A stretch of DNA of 64,000 bases from Cheilinus undulatus (GCF_018320785.1 NC_054873.1:29602196-29666195); one strand, 5' to 3'; positions 46,994 through 59,650 are shown, counted from the first letter of the stretch. Numbers and translations are program-made. Notes: generated by a model not told the origin, from the sequence alone.

Positions 46994-49900
46994 TCAATGT
47001 AGACTCTTATTCAAATACTGCACAAACATGTTGGATATTTGTGCGGTGTTCTCTGTCGGATGCATCTTGGTGTAACTGATGAACTGGCGTCTTAACTTCC
47101 TCAGCTCTGCCATGTTGATGCTCCGGGTGAGCTCGATGTTAAAGGTCGGGTTAAGGTCAATACAGAACAAGTTGTCTGGAGTGCAAAGTGTTCTCTCAGG
47201 AAGAAAGATAACTTGCCTCAAGGTTTCCACAGTACAGCTCAAATACAGAGGGAGGTGATAGCCCGCTGACAAAGTCAAACCATGCACCTGCCATTAAAGG
47301 CTGACCAGTGTTCAAAGGAGAAAATCAAAGGGTTTGCTTCGGAGGAGGTCAGACACAGTGCAGCTGCTAGTAAATATCCACTCATCTATGAAATTTGGTT
47401 CCTCAAAACATATCCTAAAGAACTTTATTACAGCAAAGACCTTTGAAAATTAATGGCTGCCATGCCTTTCATTTATGCTCTTTGATGAACATGAATTCAT
47501 CCACCCTACCTTTGAACAAGTTGCTTAATCCAGTACTTTGCCTACTGCTGTAGAGAGGAATGACAGTCTTTGGAAATAAATCATGTAAATGTGGCTGCAC
47601 AAATCAAGCTTCTTAAAGACATTAGTTTTGAATGAAAATTGCTACTTGCTACAAAGGAAAACAGATCCAGAAAATAAACTTAAAAAGGGGGCATGTAATT
47701 GTGTTAAAAGGATATTTTTTCTGTAGCTCCTGGAACTGTGACAAGATCCCCTGGAACACTTGTCTTCTGTGCATTGAAAATTACCTGAAAAACATTTAAT
47801 ATACAGGAATTTTAATTAACCAAGATAAACAGAATGTTTTACTCCAGACCATTAAGATGGGTACACAAACATGAATTCCCATTTGCAAACGACAATTATG
47901 AAACCCAACCTGTGACGCAGGACCAAGACCAAATGTAATTACAAAACAAGACAAACAACTCGATACTAATAATGACACAACCATGAAGTTATTAGTCTAA
48001 AACTGAAGGACACCGTGGGGATGACGCTGGTCAAATCTTTTAAATGAGCGCTGTAGTGATAATCAGAGTTCTACTCCTGTTTTCACCACTTCACCTTTTT
48101 CGACATATGCATGTGTATTTAAAAGATGCTGACACATTTAGAGAAGTCAATACTGACACTGGACAAAATAATAGGTTTCTATTCAGCTAATGTGCTGCTA
48201 GTTCTTTTGAAACACTCATCAATTTTATTTTCTTGGGTTTCTTAAAATACCCCCCATTCCTTATAGAGATCTTTAAAGGTATGACGACTGAGCAGTTAGC
48301 TGTAATTATTTGCCTGCTTACTGGTTCTACTTAGTGGCATTTGTCTGTTGATTGCTCTCAGCCAATAAGCTGCTGTTTGTTCTCTTCCCTTGATTTGCTG
48401 CTCATGAGGTCTTACGTCAAACGACTGAACGGTAGACAAGAGAAAAGAATTATTGGGATTTTAAAAGGATATAGACAACTTAGGTCAACTGGATTGCTAA
48501 ACCATGACTTGTGCATCCGTGTTTACAGAAACTGTATCATTAAATTATTTTAATTTGTGTTAAATAACCTTAATGACTGATTGGAAAGAGACTTTCTGGT
48601 TTTCTGGCAATTCCACAATTTTAAGTGCTAAGCTGGATATATAAGCATCTCTGAGCTCGTTGCCCTCTAGCCATTATTTAAACTTGACAGCTGATGTAAA
48701 CACTAGTCTCTAAATAAGGTTAATTGCCACAGCTCAGAATGTAGAATTCGTAGACCCTACCAAGGGGCTGTAAATACCCGTTTCAAGATGCAATGTGAAA
48801 ACTATTATGAAGTATTTTTTCTGAACATTAACTTATATTTCTTTTTTCATCATGAAAGCTGACATTGCGTCAACAGACTGTTAAAAACAACATCCAGGAA
48901 CAAAGAAAAATCTAATTAACTGATATTAAAATCAGCAAAACATAGAAACCCATACCATTAACACTTCTTGCGTGATTTTGTCCAACTCATACAGAAAGTT
49001 TGTGGAAGACAATGGTTGCTGTAGAGAAGAAGAACAGAAAAGTTACCACCTAAAAGTCAAGAGGGTGGAATGATATAGCACACTCTTGCAGCTTTGTCAA
49101 CTGAGTATTGTGTCCTTATAAATATGACCTTACACTTTGTGTAGACTGGTTCGGTGGGGGTGCTTTCCTTTTGAAAAGTGCATCAGAGATGGCTTCAAAT
49201 GGCAGGGTTTCATCCTTCGGTATAGTGAAGAGAGGACTATCCCATCTATTTCTGGAGTCTGGAGCTTCAAACCTCAGCACTAGAGCATCAAAGCTATGCA
49301 GGACAAAAAAAACACAAAAACAAATCCTGACAATGCTAATTTTTTGACACTCACAGGAAGAGATTCTTACTTACATGTCTTGTGCATACTGCTCAGAAGG
49401 ATTTCTTTCAGTATTCCACGTTGAGCTCATTTCATCTGACGTCAAACAGTACACCTTTATGAATAGAGATCAGTTATTTTGACTGAGCTTAGGTATTGTT
49501 GTAGATATTAAAGCAATCATTTGTCTCTGATACTTACCAGGCAGTGTGGTGTCTGTGTGTGTTTGATGAGACAGAACAGTTCATACCGGTAACCTGAAAA
49601 GGTTGTCAGCTTGAGTGTAAAAGCTTATTAAATGTAATATTTTAGCACAGCACACTGTGTTAGCAAGTCTTACCTTTTATGTAATTTAATGAATCCAAAA
49701 TAACAATGTCATCCTTGTTGACCTTCCTAGACAACAGATACATAGATGTTAAAATGGCTGTAGGGGGAGAATATTACTAAGCAACTTAATGCAAAAACAG
49801 ACTTGAAAACCCACCTCTCCACTTCAGCTTTCAGAGCTGCTCTGACATTTTTCTCCTTTTGGGAATCTGCAAGGTATCCAGCAATGTTAAAAAGACTACA

Positions 49901-51008
49901 TGCAAATGTCTGAAAACTTGTAGGAATCCAGAACTTGCTTGATTATGCTGTTTGTGACTCCAACATAAAAAAAACTAGAGATGTGCAAAAGGTAAGAAAG
50001 GTTATTTCAGTTTTTCATCCCTTTTCTAGTTCTCTTCAGTAAATCAACCATTGCCTTTCACCAGATTGATTCCTCCAGTGACTTTAAGTGATCTGTACAT
50101 TTGAATACTTAACAGGATTTCTGTCTAACTGATCTTATACATTCCACCCACCTTTATTCTTAAATCAAATAAGTGTATTTAACAGGGGACAGTGGGGACA
50201 ATCAAACGCCAAACCCCATTCAAAATTTCAATGAAATTAAAATTCGAGCATTTTTGATTCAAAAACACATTCGAGTTGCACTGTTTCGATTAATAGTTCA
50301 ACACAGGACTTCAGAGTGAGGGTCTTAGAATGGATGTTTTATTAGAAAAGCGTATTGGTTCCTCAATTAAGGTTTGCATTTCACTCATCCTGGTTCACTG
50401 CAAAGCACTCGTCCGGTGTTACGGTTTGAAGAGTGACCGTGTTGACATGTGACTGAATTGAACGCGTCTCTGTCTGTCGCAGTTAAAAACGATGTCGAAG
50501 ACGATGCGCGTCCCAAAATACTGCCTTGTTTTTTATTTATTTTTGTAAAAGGCAATTTCTGGTGGTTTTTTTGACACTATAACAAAAACGAAACAACGAG
50601 GCATTTAATATTTTTTTTCTTCAGTATCAGTTGTAACAACACGCGTCCTCAATTAACACGGTGACTTTTTCAACCATAACACCGGTAAAATTATCGTGAA
50701 ATTTTGCTGTTGTATTAGACATATTGCCATTTTGTCAGTTGTTAACATAAAACAATGAATATCTAAGTTAACATGAAATATTGACAACTCATTGACGGCT
50801 ATTAAACACGGTATAAACCACATGAATGAGTACAGTGCTAATATTAGCTTAACTTGCCTGCGTAGACAGTGTTTTTCTCAACGTCAAGGGTTCCGTCTCC
50901 CACGACATGAACCTTTCTGCCTGTGTTTTGTTTGAAATACTCCTTCAGTTCTTCAGCCCTTCGAGTTTTACCACTACAGGGGTAACCACACATCACAATA
51001 AGAGGCAT
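46994..51008 (-). CDS. kti12: KTI12, P-loop factor for Elongator-dependent tRNA wobble-uridine modification
   Basis: Nine coding exons in transcript order: 50858-51008, 49815-49866, 49674-49726, 49538-49593, 49375-49454, 49134-49293, 48956-49018, 47716-47784, 46994-47137; 275 residues. It starts MPLIVMCGYPCSGKTRRAEE, with the P-loop GYPCSGKT at residues 8-15. A Walker-B-like segment VILDSLNYIKG follows, then RFEAPDSRNRWDSPLF and the end RRQFISYTKMHP...QYLNKSLH, all matching KTI12. KTI12 is an ATPase that binds tRNA and supports Elongator in cm5U34 modification. The protein is shorter than human (354) because a variable middle region is small. Intron 1 has a GC donor (GCAG|GCAAGT). Intron 8 is AT-AC (ATATCCTTT ... 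CCTTAAC ... AC), and only this join aligns gaplessly with the human protein. Both unusual sites keep the frame. Confidence 0.93.
47138..47715 (-). other. Minor-spliceosome (U12-type) AT-AC intron of kti12
   Basis: On the minus strand the donor reads ACAGAAAAA|ATATCCTTTT, a perfect U12 AT-AC 5' splice site. The 3' end reads TTGACCTTAACCCGACC then TTTAAC|ATCGAG. CCTTAAC fits the U12 branch-site core and 12 bases separate it from the exon, the usual U12 distance. No polypyrimidine tract precedes the AC. Joining GCTACAGAAAAA to ATCGAGCTCACC gives PGATEKIELTRSINMAEL, aligned without gap to human PGTTEHLRFTRPLTMAEL. Length 578 bp, phase 0. Confidence 0.88.
50851..50857 (-). other. GC-AG intron donor of kti12 intron 1
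   Basis: Minus-strand GTCTACGCAG|GCAAGTTAAG matches the AG|GCAAGT consensus of GC donors. The phase-1 end joins the exon at 49866 to give VYADSQKEKNVRAALKAE, which parallels human VYGDSAREKALRGALRA. Confidence 0.85.
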
Positions 51009-51536
51009 TTCCCTCTCAGTGTATTTCAGCTAACTAGACTTCTGTGACGAAAGGCATGTCTCCACTTTTACCCGGATACAAATGTGGAAGTAATGTCTTG
51101 GACAACCGACAGGGGACGCCATAGCTCTGTCATTCTATACATCAGTCACTTTGCATCTATGTTTTTAATTACGTGGACTTTCTTACACAGTATTTTAGTC
51201 GTCGCTTTTCATCAAATGATGAATCCCCCCATAAAAATTCAAGAAATAAGGCAGAGCCGAGTGATATGACTGTAAGTATTAGTTTATTAACAGGTGGCTC
51301 CAAATAAATATAGTTTGAATAACTGGACCCCGAAATTGATCACATTAAAACGCAGACATTTTGATATTATTTTTCATTTTCCCAGAGGAAAATAATATCT
51401 TCTCTTCATCAGAAGGGTTTTCCTTTGTGCCAGTGATAGGAAAACTCAGGCAGCATCTCTTCCATTTCTAAGTGGGTGGAAAATAATTAGTTGTACAGTT
51501 TTGGAGATGCGCTACTGAAAATGGAAAAAAATGTGA
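51009..51536 (-). other. nmb 3' UTR and kti12 promoter
   Basis: A minus-strand AATAAA (plus TTTATT at 51283-51288) probably ends nmb. kti12 starts at 51008 on the same strand, leaving some 200 bp for its promoter. A 19-codon open segment near 51418-51475 was considered as a third nmb exon but is not supported by a good donor. Confidence 0.5.
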
Positions 51537-51976
51537 TTATACTGACATGTCCAGTGCTTGTTTTTGTTGAGGAACTTGGGCAGTTTTTAACATCTGGATC
51601 AGCAACGCCTGTTGGTCCTCTGCTCCATACAGAGGGCTTTCATCTTCAGTGGGAACCTTTACATCTTCAAAGGAAGACTCCATCAAGGAGCTATCCACAA
51701 CACTTTTCTTTCCCATGAAATGTCCTTAATCAATTACAAACACATCACAAAATATGTTCAAAGCTCAGGAAAGAACACAACATAACTTCCAACATTAATA
51801 ACACTGATCTTACCTGTTGCCCACAGATTCCCTCTTGGATTCACTTTGATCTTTGACACTTTATTTCTCAGTTCAGTTAAATCAAGAGTCATTGAAGAAG
51901 CCATTGCCATGTATGAGATGAGGATGAAAGAAGACAGGAGTCTTGCTCTGCAGATCGTTGCCAACGTGCCAGTCAT
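51537..51976 (-). CDS. nmb: Neuromedin B precursor
   Basis: Two coding exons, 51814-51976 and 51537-51724, give 116 residues. The first 25 or so residues are a signal peptide rich in Leu, Ile, Met and Ser. The peptide GNLWATGHFMGKKS follows KIKVNPR: the decapeptide GNLWATGHFM is identical to mammalian neuromedin B, with a Gly amide donor and KK cleavage site. The intron splits the peptide between ATG and HFM, as in mammals. The rest is an acidic propeptide. Neuromedin B is a bombesin-like neuropeptide acting on NMBR. The stop used here, after DMSV, comes by reading on from the second exon; mammals have a third coding exon, so the last residues are less certain. Its neighbour znf592 fits human 15q25. 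Confidence 0.93.
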
Positions 51977-54045
51977 CCCTTGAATGTTTTGTTGTGCAAT
52001 TTGGTGTCAGTTCATTAAAAGCTCATTGCTCTTCTCTCGCTTTGTGGACATGTAGTTATACTGACACAGGATGGGCTTAATATTCAGATAGGATGAAGTC
52101 ATCTGTCTGTGGCTGGTCCCTTATTGGACAAATGATACCCATTAGGATGCCTTGTGCCTTCTGACTTGCTATCAAGAGTGTGACCTCATTACTAAACCTC
52201 TAATTATCACATCCAAATATCGTTAAATGCTTCCCTCTGCTTCCAGTGCTTTTATACACAAGACAGCCTGTCACATAAAAGACAAAACAGATGTGTTATT
52301 AAATGCACCAGTTTAATTTGAAGTACTTAATGTAAACATTACAGCAAGGCACGTGGGCCACTGCAAGCTGAATAGATGTAATGGCTTAAGAAATGCTGTG
52401 AATCCAGGGTTCATTGGCTACTGTATATACAGAGGGTTTCTTTCCTATACAAGTCCTCACTGTACACAGTATCAAAAGTACAAATATCTTTCAACAAGCA
52501 TTACAAAATAAGTCGTCAACAAGTCATTCTTTTTAGCATCTGCAGCTGAACATCTGCAGTGGGGTGATTACAGGACTTTACATTACACAGAAACAGAGCT
52601 CTTATAGCACTTAAATAGAAAAATGTTGCCAAGCAAAGTCAATATGACCATATAGCCTTAATATCCTTCACAAAATAATTTATAAAATTTAATAATGTGG
52701 GATAACACACATTTTATAAACAAATCTTTACATTGCACTTAGATAACCTGTAACTCCTCAAAGCCTTTTGTTAGAAACAATCACTGCCTTTGTCCATGGA
52801 GGTAGGAACTGTCATGTATTCAACACAAAACAAGAGGTGCTGCTTTATAAATCAGGACCTGCACACATCAATAGAATCCAATATTATGAAATTTTTTTCC
52901 TCAGACCTGATTCCTTATAAATCCTATTAGTATTATACAAGGTAATAATTAACGTAATAAGCAGCTTCATGCTCACAAGTCCTGGTTCATAAAACATGAT
53001 CTCTGTCAAACTTCACTTTCAAACCTGCTCTGGATCATCCAAAACAATATACCCTGATTTCAAATAACATTGACTGTTCACCTGCCTAAAAAAATACACT
53101 TCTGGCAATTTGAGGTAATTTCAACACTGCTGCACCACACATCCAATACCTCCCAAGGTTTCCCCTGAATGCTTTTTCAAATAAAAAAATAAGAAAAATT
53201 AATTAGGGGCGAAATCTTAGACAACATGTGCAGCAACTACTCTAACATGTTCAGTAAACACCAAAACAAAAGCATTTAAGAATGCTTAAATAGTCAAAAC
53301 GAATTTGTATGAGTAGCCAGCCGCCTGCAGATTTTGCTGAATGGGTCTTACTTTGATCATTCCGGAAATAAGTTTCAGATTGTGGTTAATTAACATGTTG
53401 GGAATAGAGATGTTAAAGTGATTCTGAATTAAAATATGCTTGTTTTAAAAGGTGACTAAAATAATTGGGTTTAACTGCAAATAAATTGCAAAGCAGCCAT
53501 GTCAAAGAAGCTGTAAGCTGAATACAATTCGAGTTTTTGTGAGTTGCATAAAACATTTAAAACAAAATGCAAGAAACTGAAATTTCCATCAATAAGAAAG
53601 GCAAACACCCTCTACTTCACTGAACCGTCAATCATCACAAGAACTACAAACTAACAGAGATTCCTGAGTCTTCTGTCAGGCTGGATGCAACATTTGGAGG
53701 GAAAACACAATAAGTACTTGCACAAAAAGGCTCTGCTAAAAAAGGTGTGCAGTTCACTGAAAGGCAAGATTAATATATTAACAACATGCATCATTAAATA
53801 AAAATACTTAAAAGATGGATATAAATTTATGAAAATACTGTTCTTTACTAAATGTTAAGGATCTGTTTGAAAATACTGCATGGGCTCCTAACAATATGAG
53901 ATAAATTTAGAATTAAAACACTGTACGGCCTCCATGCAGAACACGTCCTGTTGCTTTCATGTAAAAACTGAAGACATTAAAGCAGCTTTTAAGAGGTGTT
54001 CAGAGACTTTTTGTGTCTAAGTGACTCCTCGCTTCTGAATTGCTG
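51977..54045 (-). other. Probable znf592 3' UTR and nmb promoter
   Basis: AT-rich, no coding sequence and no clear transposon. A minus-strand ATTAAA (plus TTTAAT) near 52310 could end a znf592 3' UTR of about 1.7 kb, but other signals may serve. The nmb promoter should lie just above 51976. Confidence 0.4.
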
Positions 54046-57000
54046 TCACAGTGCAGACCTGCTGGCTCTTTTGTCTTGTAACGAGTCTTTCTCCTCATCT
54101 ATATCTGCGTATCTGACTGGCTGACTGTCCTGGTCCTTCTCTCTAACCACTGCTGCAGCAGCAAACTCTTCCTCCTCTTCTTTCTCCTCCTCCAGGTCTT
54201 TGACTTTGTGTACAATGAAAAGGTGTCTGTTAAGAGAAAGCACAGACGTGAAACACAGGCCGCAGTGAAGGCACTGAGGAGTGTTTTTATCAGTTTTATG
54301 GTGCGTTATGTGCTGCTGGAACTTTGTTTTATCATCTGTGATGAAACCACAATTTGAACAGCGGAAAGAAGCTTTGAGACGCTTTGCAGAAGGAGCTTCA
54401 AGTCCAGAAGAACGGCCCCGTCCTTCCTCCTGAGTGTCCTGGGAAGGTCTTTCTGGCACAGGTCCCTGCAAATCACACCAGTAATGTTTTAAATAATGTT
54501 TAGAAACATCTGCATTTGTATCAACAACTTAAACTTAATTGTTTTAGCATACTTATGAATGAATACCTTCCGTAAAACCTTTTTAGATTCCAGGACGGAT
54601 GATTTTGGCATCTGGCTGAGATCGGGATTCTTGATTCCATGCATTAGACTGATGTGGTTTTTCAACATGACACTTGTAGTAAATACTGTCTTGCTATCAG
54701 TGCAATACCTGAAGCACACGGAATAGGGTTGAATCACTATCTGATTTTAACAGTTCAGAGTAACATCAGGGATTTTTTTTATTTTTTGTTTTTTTAAATC
54801 TTACCAACAAGTGTAATTTTTCTTTTTTCCATCATGGTCACTGCGAATATGTCGTCTCAGACTGATGGCAGCATTGAAAGAGCGCTCACAATGTCGACAT
54901 GGATACTTCTTTATTGACTAGAGGAAAAAGATTAAAAAAACCAAAGGTTTCACCTTATGGACCAGACAAATAATTGCAGATGTATCACCAGATTTGTTGT
55001 TCTCACTAATTTAAGTGGTGAGGATTAGAGTAAGAAACTGGCTAACACTGTTGAGGGGAAAAACATCTGGAGCCTTGTCCCTTGTCACATTGACAAAAGC
55101 TTTGTACTGTTTACCTTAAGATAAATACATTTAACATTAAATGATACACATTTCAATAGAAAATACTGCTCTTTCCTACAATTATAGCATAAATCTACAC
55201 AAATCCAAGTGTGATCTGTTGTTTGAGTTATATAAATTCTACTTTTTTGAGTATTGTTAATTGTAAACAAAGCAAGAAACATTAAAAATGCATGTGTGCA
55301 TTCAGGCTTTGAGTATGCGCATCAGTATTTCGTCATGAACTCACCTTTCCATGGTTGATCTTTACGTGAGAAACATATGAATCTCTTTCAGGGAAAAACT
55401 GGAGGCACTCCCCGCATGTCCAACCAGTAGGTTTCCCACGTGGTCGGCGGTCCTGCTCAGCTTTTTTTCTGGGACTTTCCGTATGTTTAACGGGATTCTT
55501 CTGTTGTCGGGTCAAAAGACCATCCTGGTGCCAGTCAGCATCGCCTGGTTCTATACTGGGTTCCTCTGTTTCTCCTGTCATGTTTCCAACATGAACACCC
55601 TGCAAAACAGAACATTTTATCCTCTAATATCACAATGACAAAAAAATCTTAATACAGCCCTGTTGGTTATATAAATCTTTATAAAAGTATGATAAATGCT
55701 AACCTTAAAGTGCTGCATTAACAGATACTTTTGTGGAAAGACCGAGTTGCATTCTGGACACTTGAACACACATGTAACTCGCTTGTTGGCATTCTGATGA
55801 AAATGCTGAAACAGTAACTGCTTTTTCTTGAAAACTGTCTCGCATGAACACTTAAAGATGAGCCTGCAAAAGAAAAGGCTAATCAGTTAAAATGAACCAG
55901 AAACAGATAGGCACACCTTTTAACAGCTGGGTCATGAGATGTTGACTTACTGAGGGGATACTTTGCTAGCATTGTGTTTAATGTTTAAATGCACTTCACA
56001 GCTGTCTGGGGTCTTGAAGGCAACTGGACAGATGGAGCACTTGTAAAAGACTTCACAGTGTTTCTCCCCAATGTGATTCTTTTGTCCTTGGAGGGTTTTG
56101 AAAACCATATCACAGTGAAGACATCTGGAAACAAATAATACATTATGTGATATTTTTGGAACATTGTAGGTGTTCAAAAACGTTTTTTTTCTTTTTGTAA
56201 TCCATGCATACTTACTTGTACCAGGCCTTGCGTGCGTAGTGAAGACAGTTTTCCTTAATGTGCTTCTGTATATCTACAGAACGACTCATGGCACCACACT
56301 CTGGGCAGCTATAGGGAGACTTGTGTGTGTGAAGTCGTCCATGAGCTTTGAAGCTGCACTTGTTGGGTAATAACATGGAGCACACCTGACACATCTGTAC
56401 AACACAAGAAAAGAGTGAAATAAACAAAAAACATACATGAACGTAGTGAATAAATACACCATAAATGTGTATTTAAGGGATTTCTCTGGTAATATTAAGT
56501 AAACAATTTATCACTTGTAACAGTGTAACCAAAAGCAAATAAAGCCTTTCATTCTCATACCACAGACCTCAGCTGTTTGGAAAAATATAAAGTATAAAAT
56601 TTTTGGCATGTTAAACAATTTTTGTTAACAGTCACTAAGAAAAGTTAATTAAGACAATTCAATCTTGTTTAATAATATTAAGGATATATAACCAAATATT
56701 AGTTATAATACAAATTCGATGTACATAAATACAATATGTCCAGCTTTTCCCACTATATTTATTTAAAATATGCACTCACTAGTCCTTCCACGTCTTCTGA
56801 TGACCTCTGGTAATGGCCTGCGAGTGCTTTGTAGTCAGGCAGCTGCTTGTTACACTCGAGACAACGATGTTGGTGGTTAATGAAATTGTCCAAATACAAT
56901 GGGAGGACAGGCTGGCTTTTAAGTGAGGATGACCAAGAGGCGTAAGAGTCCACATTTACAGGATCAGCACTCAGGGGTACAAACATTTGTTCCTCTGCTA

Positions 57001-58954
57001 TAGGTTTCATATGAAGCTGTGTGCACTGCATCACCATGCCGCTCTTTTTGTGCTCCCGTGCATGTGCCAACAGGGCACACTTGTTAAAGAACACCATAGT
57101 CTTTGCACAGTGCGTACATCCTACTTCAATGTGAACACTCCTCCTGCTGTAATGATACGCAAGACTTCTCTCCACCCCAAATGAGTCCCCACACTCAAGG
57201 CAGCAGTAACCGCGTGGTGGAAGTTTGATGTTGCTCTCTGGAGGGGGGTTCAGATTGGGCACATATGCAGGCAAAGGGTTGGCGTTGTTTAACAGCCTGT
57301 TTAATGTTCCTGCTGCTGTGTTGTGAATGGATGTGCGTGGGTATGGGTTGGCTGTTTTGATCTGATGCACCAGCGGGACAGTGCTGTACACAGTAGAGGA
57401 GAGTGTATGTTTAGTTTGATGATGGGAGGTGGATCGTGCAGCAACTGAAGCAGCAACACTGTGGGGGACAAGATTAAGACTAGCAAGGTGCATTGCTTTG
57501 GGAAGAAAGTTTGTGCCTGTTGTTTGGCATATAGTTGTTGATTCTCTCTTTGTTTTCTGCTTATGATGTGCAACAGATTGCTTGACAGGGCCACTAGTGT
57601 TGTTAAATATTGTGGAAGACTGCGATTTACTGGTCTTCCTCGTGTTTTCCTCTGATCTGTTAGGAACAACCTTCAGTGAGGATGTAGTGGCTGGTATATT
57701 TTTAGTCTGTATTCCAACATCACCAGCTGCACTTTGAGATGGACGTGGAGATGTATTACAGAAAGAATCTTCACTAATCATACTTTGAGATGGAGAGGAT
57801 TCATAGGCAGAATGAATGTCATCTGTTTCTGAATCAGGCAGCACACTGGTCACTGTACGCTTGATCTGTCCAGATGTTGTTTTTATGGTCTTAATTCTGA
57901 CCTTGGGTATGGCAGCAGGTGACCCTGATGCCACTGCTGGGGATGCCTTGCCACTACTATCACTGCAGATACTAATCGGACTATCAGAGGGTTTAGTTAA
58001 CCGTTTCACAGTTTCAAGCGGACTTCTGGGGCTTTTTGGGGATACAGGCATGTTGGGACTTGCTTTCATGCATTCATTCTGACTGGTTGAAGACTCTCTG
58101 AGATCTTGTCTAGCATTCAGAGCCACCAGAGCCTCAAGGCAAGAGGACAATTTAGATGTCTGAGATTTGCCAGAAGGATAAGAAGTAGAAACATCTTTTG
58201 AGGTTCCTGAATTGCAGTTGGTATCAGTAAAGTTCTGGCTACTACTTGGTGGTGGAAGGGCAGTTTGTATTCTGTGTGTTATATCCATTTCTTTACAGAC
58301 TAAGAGGTCAGAGGGCTCCTTGCTTCTATCACTGTGTGCTGCTGTCCTCCTATTGTTCTCGGAAATATCAGAGTCCTTAGAGTATTCATCAAACAGGCCA
58401 AGATCCAGATGTTTTGTACCATCTGCGACCGAGGGCTCCATCGAAACAGAAGCTTCAGGAAAACAGGGTTTCTCTTGTTTAGGGTGCATCTGAGTGTCTT
58501 CAGACTCCGGACTGGAGATGGGACTAGAATGAGAAAGTGACTGTGAAAATATTGGTGTTCCATCTGGTTTGTGCTGAATAGGAGCCTTTCCAAAAAGCTC
58601 CTTTGAACTCTCACCATTCAAGGCAGAGACAAATGATTTGGATAAGTCAGTGTTGTCAGTGTCAACAGAAGGTTCTTGTCCCTTGAATCCATTTTGCAAA
58701 GCTGGTCCAAAGCCTTCAGATGAATCCTGGCGACTTGTGTTTTTCACAATAACACTTACAGTAGGAATATCAGAAATCGGAACAGCCTTGTTACTCACTA
58801 AGCTATCATCCAGGCATATTCCTGTGTGTTTCTGCTGACCCTCGGTCTCCTCATGACCCCCCTGTAGGGGCTCTTTGGCATCCAGCCCAGTGGCATCTGG
58901 GATGTCAAAGGCGGCCAGAAGATCATCAAAATCTGGGGTTTTCATGTCACCCAT
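54046..58954 (-). CDS. znf592: Zinc finger protein 592
   Basis: Eight coding exons in transcript order: 56780-58954, 56216-56394, 55951-56124, 55704-55863, 55345-55599, 54805-54917, 54567-54708, 54046-54465; 1205 residues (human 1267). It starts [20 protein letters not shown], shared by ZNF592 and ZNF687. The large first coding exon is mostly disordered, with [37 protein letters not shown] and [12 protein letters not shown]. The C-terminal half holds about a dozen C2H2 fingers, some split across exons, then an acidic tail after [13 protein letters not shown]592, ZNF687 and ZMYND8 form a chromatin complex in the nucleus. The C-terminal text and the nmb neighbour favour ZNF592 over ZNF687. The start is fixed by the family N-terminus; a non-coding exon precedes it. 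Confidence 0.95.
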
Positions 58955-59650
58955 GGCTGTTCAGTCTCATCAACCTACGGGAATAAAAACACACATATGG
59001 CTCATCATCCCATACTCAAATAAGCACAAAAGTCACGCCAGAAAGGGCGGAAGGAACTTGATTCAGGGCATAAGTGACAACTAATGTCAAATATTGCACA
59101 ATAGGAGCTTGCCTGTATCCTCTATGTTAACGTTAGCTAAAGCTAGCAGGTATTCGGCTCTGTGGCTACTATTTTGTACCACTGCCTATACCGACATACA
59201 CACAAATAAACAAATACTTATTTAATGCAGCATATAAGACCCACTTTTGTTAAAAATATAAACTGTTTCACTACATAGTTGTGACCGATTCTCTTTGTAG
59301 CTGGCAGAGAGGACAGCTTGAATACGGACAGCTAGCCCATTAGCCACTTAGCTTAGCAACATGCTATCGCGAAAATCGTTAAACAATCCGAACAACTCGA
59401 AACCTATAAATGCAAACACGCTTACCATTTGATCCAGTTACGTTAAACATTGCTAGTAAAGTAATACTATAGTCACTTAACCTTCTACACTAATTTGGCT
59501 CGCAACATTGGACTGTAGCAATATTTCATAGCTAGGCTACAAGCTACTAGCACTTCGTTTTCTTTTTCCTGTTTGGGTGTTTGAAGCCCTCATCGTTGTC
59601 TTGCAGACGCGAGGCGGTGCCACTTACTGCTTCTGCTACGTCCTAGGAGG
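58955..59650 (-). promoter_or_regulatory. znf592 5' UTR exons and promoter region, with a start-overlapping uORF
   Basis: The coding exon extends upstream to 58974, where CCCGTAG|GTTGATG is an acceptor. A likely first exon ends at 59426 (AAATG|GTAAGC). Joined, an upstream ATG made by the last three bases of exon 1 opens an 11-codon frame ([11 protein letters not shown]) that overlaps the main start in another frame. CpG-containing sequence at about 59580-59650 is the probable promoter. Confidence 0.5.

Noticed and set aside
47138-47287. Upstream extension of the last kti12 exon (MHGLTLSAGY...)
   Set aside because: Open only by chance; it has no match in KTI12 and lies inside the AT-AC intron.
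51418-51475. Third nmb coding exon (EMEEMLPEFSYHWHKG)
   Set aside because: Acceptor-like sequence exists but no donor of matching phase is found in the second exon; kept only as a possibility in the nmb notes.
57301-58617. Several frames over the large znf592 exon on both strands
   Set aside because: Shadows of a conserved 725-codon exon; none has a family signature.
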